From assembly GCA_964020155.1 (NCBI GenBank), contig OZ026556.1, positions 3,137,501-3,201,500 on the forward strand: DNA of 64,000 bases, given 5' to 3'. Position numbers and translations under genes: made by a program. Shown here one piece after another: positions 60,801 to 64,000 of this stretch. This stretch comes from Chondrilla cf. caribensis (Eukaryota; Porifera; Demospongiae; Chondrillida; Chondrillidae). Within the stretch, counting starts at the first letter, position 1; each line of letters begins with the position of its first letter. The notes beneath the pieces were generated by a model. The model was not told the origin of the DNA and did no database searches. It was given only the letters and a program-made list of their open reading frames with translations.

Positions 60801-63447
60801 AAGTAACTTTGCAACACTTTCCTCTTTTAGGTCACTTGATACCTCCTCAATTATTCCTTTTACTTCTCTATTAACCTTCAGACTTGCATCGACATGCTTT
60901 AAGTGCATTTCTGTTGTACATTTACCTTCTAGTAGAACTGAGAAAAAAAATTCAAAAATAAAAAAAAACGACCCCGGAGGGACTCGAACCCCCAATCTTC
61001 TGATCCGAAGTCAGACGCCTTATCCATTAGGCCACGAGGCCGCCCACGAATGAGGAGGTCGCGTATACCTATTTAAACACATGCATACCCAGTGGTCGCG
61101 TATCCACCATAAGAGTGCAAAATAGACCTGATCTTCCAGTCCCGCCGACACGTCCCATCCACCAATCTTCGAAAGGTCTACTTAAAACCTCGATGAAATC
61201 ACCCTAAAGGAACTATGGCAAATAAGACAAAGGGCAATAAATGATCACAATATAAAAACATACCTCATTATAGCTGAGGTGCTCTGGAAGAGAACTAACA
61301 AAACTCTCTGTTGCAACAACAACTTCATGTCCTTTGCCTTTATTGCCTGAGCATAAGATAGAGCTGATCTATAACTTACAACAATCAACATACTAGTTGC
61401 ATTAGGAGCTATATATTATCCCTTTGGCATAGGTAACTTGGACTTCTCTTGTATTGCACTGTAAGAGGTGTTTAGGAGCTCACCACTAAGACTGTCAATC
61501 CATGTCATCACTTCAAGCTGTCTCTCGGCTTGTGCCACCTGTCTGGGTGTCATTCCATCCTGTTAAAATAACACACAGAACCTCTGTCAGTGATGATCAC
61601 AAATGAAAACCGCACACACAATAGTTAGACATTGTAACACAAGCAAAGAATGCTAAACGGGACTTCCATTAGCCACCTCCTAATACTACATCCAACATAA
61701 AATAATAACAACCAACCAATGTATATAGTGTACATAATGAGGAATCATTACATTTCTTATATCCCTGCATAATCCTACCAACACCACATGCAGTATCAAT
61801 ATTGGCAAACAAAAACTTAAAAGAATTCCAAATACACAGATTTGCTTAGGAACAACTTCTCATTAATTATTCGTAAACATTTCAAGTCTAATTCCATTCA
61901 TGTACCTTGTTCACGACATGTAAAGAGGCACTGTTTGCTACAAGTAGTTTGGCTATCTCCAGACAGCCATGAAAACACGCGAGATGCAGAGGAGTATCAC
62001 CATTCTACAACAGGACAAGAAGATACTGAGCTGCATAATATTTGAGTGATACAACACGTATGTCTCATACTACAGTGATGAGTGATATGCGAACTGCAAC
62101 CCTTAACAGTATACATGCATTGTAGCAAGATTCTCAACTACTGTGATCAGGAGGAAACCTGAGTATTAATAATCATTGCTGAAGCGGCAACCTGACACTT
62201 CCTTTCTATGGATTCTGATATGAAATTATGAGGTGTGAAATCATATGAACAGATACTATCTATGTTGAGGAATGTTAACTGACTGACAAGGTCAATCGTG
62301 CACTGAGCAAATTGAAATCATTATTAAATATATCACTGTTTGAAGCAAGCTGGATACTACCATATAGTGGGATATATTCGCAGGACAAAATTTTTGTGGA
62401 TTTCGCGGTTTGCCTAGCATCTGCGAAAATTTTATCCACGAATTAGGTGTTCTCGCTGTTCTGTCGCATGATTCTGGCCAGCATCCACGAAAATTTTATC
62501 CACAAATTTTCATTTTTGGACCCATCTGCAAAAATTTTGTCTCGCGAATATTTCCTGCTATACAGTATCTCACCTTTGATCGGATGTTTGGATTGCTGCA
62601 GTTTGCTAGAAGATACTTCACAATATCCACATGCTGACCTATGACAGCCTTGTGGAGAGCAGTATAACCGAGATAGTTTGTAACACAGTCCACTGCAGCA
62701 CCCAAAGCAAGAAGAGTCTTCACTACAGCAGTGCGCCCATCACTTCCAAAGTGTAGAGGAGTCAAACCATCCTAAATCATACAAAACATGTATGGTAAAT
62801 ATACGTATCTCAGTCTTTGTTTTAATAAAGAAAACAACACAAATCAATAAAATGTCTATACTTAGAAGACAAAACAACTTGTGTGAGTTACATAAAATCT
62901 GTAACCTAGCTCTTTAATAGGACTTTGTTTATAATAATGAGTTTGTAAACAATAACCAGCAGACAATACACAACATGTCCTTGGTATACATTCCAAGTGC
63001 ACACACTATGTGTCGCACCTGTGTGGAGCTGACATACATTCTCAAAATTATACACGACAGAAGCATGGACAAAATTGATTGTACACAATGTGCATTTAAT
63101 TGGTCATGGCAACACTCTCTCATGTTATATGCACACATCGAATGTGCTATTGTTATGGCTACATTCTCTTCAAAACACCCATTGAAGAGTGAAGCGGATG
63201 TAATGCTTCCTTCATGTATAGGGCTTTCATAATTATTACAGGACACACGTGTTGCAAAAAGGTTGCCAGAAATTTCATTCAATTCACAACCAAGTCTCCA
63301 AATTTGAAGTAGTGTTATAGCGACAAAGTGCATGACTAATGAAAATACCTTATTCGTGGCATTGATGTCTGCGCCTTGTTCCACCAACCACCGGATTAGG
63401 TTCTCACGCCCACCAAGTGCCGCAGTGTGAAGAACAGTAATGCCACT
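57829..63447 (-). CDS. Ankyrin-repeat/SH3 protein of unknown function, 5'-partial
   Basis: Sixteen exons join in frame to a stop (687 residues visible; the gene starts beyond the window): 63447-63349, 62771-62574, 62004-61906, 61559-61484, 61346-61264, 61203-61089, 60937-60768, 60675-60592, 60045-59938, 59826-59743, 59502-59404, 59329-59153, 58956-58852, 58784-58666, 58353-58233 and 58155-57829. First come about five ankyrin repeats (SGITVLHTAALGGRENLIRW, DGLTPLHFGSDGRTAVVKTL, YTALHKAVIGQHVDIVKYLL, NGDTPLHLACFHGCLEIAKL, DGMTPRQVAQAERQ). An SH3 domain follows (ATESFVSSLPEHLSYNEGDF, then DWWMGRVGGTGRSGLF). After that come ~200 mostly helical residues, then a ~260-residue C-terminal part containing ALLADGAVMHLMDYL and a Cys-rich MVGCSGCRN stretch that I do not recognise. 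The domains suggest an adaptor. A tRNA gene lies in the intron after the SH3 exon. The last two exons are the least certain. Confidence 0.85.
60969..61041 (-). tRNA. tRNA-Arg (anticodon TCG), intronless, inside a protein-gene intron
   Basis: 73 nt. The acceptor stem pairs GGCCTCG with CGGGGTC (two G-U pairs), discriminator G. The anticodon stem-loop is TCTGACTTCGGATCAGA, with TCG at the anticodon. A box TGGCCTAATGG and B box GGTTCGAGTCC are intact. A run of nine T follows on the minus strand, a normal Pol III terminator. The gene occupies half of a 151-nt intron (61088-60938) of the ankyrin-SH3 gene, in the same orientation as the host. Confidence 0.96.
62385..62560. repeat. Dispersed-repeat-like segment with GCGAAAATTTTATCCACGAA units
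   Basis: Three to four imperfect units (CTGCGAAAATTTTATCCACG, ATCCACGAAAATTTTATCC, TCTGCAAAAATTTTGTC) occur in tandem, ending ~15 bp from the donor of the 62574 exon. This looks like part of a dispersed family, but a second full copy is not visible in the window. Confidence 0.55.
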
Positions 63448-64000
63448 CTGAGTAAAACAGCATCTACACTTCATAACATATAGATTATTATGCATAAAAA
63501 GGTGACATTTATGTACATAACACACAATTGATATACGTATTACATACAGTATAATATGTGTATAATAATATATACATACGTATTGTACTATAAAATACAT
63601 CATGTCTATCCGCATACATAGTTATATTGAGTTAGCAGCTGAAATTGTTGTGATTTGTCTAAACGTTTAGCAATGACAACAGCTACAAGTGATATGGCCT
63701 CAATCTGGTGAAAATTTAATTCATAGCCATATATGGGAATGTGTTTATTTCCTACTTAAATGGTCCAGTAGTACAGCTGTATTATTTGCGGTGATAAATG
63801 GCAAACAACTTGAATCCAGTACATCATGCCAGACAAATATCCAAGTACAAGCAAGTTGCACAGATGCAAGTTTGTACAGTGAATAGATGGTACACAAAGA
63901 AACTAATGTATATACAAAGACCAGGAATGAGTGTCCTCTGTGATAAATGGACTACATGATGAGGTGCTTCAAAGTGATTGTATGTATAACAGACAGCTGG
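63448..64000. other. Upstream intron of the ankyrin-SH3 gene; no exon seen
   Basis: AT-rich with no recognisable ankyrin exon or other gene. The remaining 5' exons must lie beyond the window. Confidence 0.5.

Overview
The window is metazoan nuclear DNA: AT-rich, intron-dense genes with short exons and GT-AG introns, many (CA)n tracts and short palindromic elements. A tandem GABA-B-like receptor pair and a receptor tyrosine kinase with an unfamiliar ectodomain, next to conserved housekeeping genes, suggest an early-branching animal, most likely a demosponge. That assignment is inference. I joined the exons by hand. Every gene model below keeps an open frame across all listed exon junctions, and each length works out to whole codons.

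Layout. 0.8-17.4 kb (+): two tandem class C GPCRs of the GABA-B type. The first lacks its 5' exon in this window; the second is complete (823 aa). 18.7-24.9 kb (-): a receptor tyrosine kinase with an intact catalytic core whose 5' exon was not found. 25-29 kb: no gene seen, but palindromes and a CpG-rich block. 29.4-36.5 kb (-): RRS1 (ribosome biogenesis, 14 exons). 36.7-47.4 kb: three peroxisomal FMN-dependent 2-hydroxyacid oxidase genes, one on + and two on -, each ending in a PTS1 tripeptide. Broken pieces of a ZIP11 gene and of a fourth oxidase lie between the second and third. 47.6-50.7 kb (+): SLC39A11 (ZIP11). 51.5-54.6 kb (-): EXOSC4/RRP41. 55.0-57.6 kb (-): LAMTOR2. 57.8-63.4 kb (-): the 3' part of a gene for an ankyrin-SH3 protein I do not recognise, with a tRNA-Arg(TCG) gene inside one of its introns.

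History. The 36.7-50.7 kb interval reads as a tandem duplication of an ancestral unit [oxidase(+), oxidase(-), ZIP11(+)] whose middle ZIP11 and oxidase copies have decayed. Comparing the duplicated copies exposes young insertions: a 771-bp foldback element with a 6-bp target duplication, a 24-bp insertion with a 5-bp duplication, and a 25-bp minisatellite built from a splice-donor junction. The last intron of EXOSC4 holds a ~195-bp near-perfect palindrome carrying hammerhead-ribozyme-like core motifs on both strands. RRS1/oxidase 1 and oxidase 3/ZIP11 are close divergent pairs (137 and 142 bp between start codons) that may share promoters. No transposase, reverse transcriptase or CRISPR array was seen.
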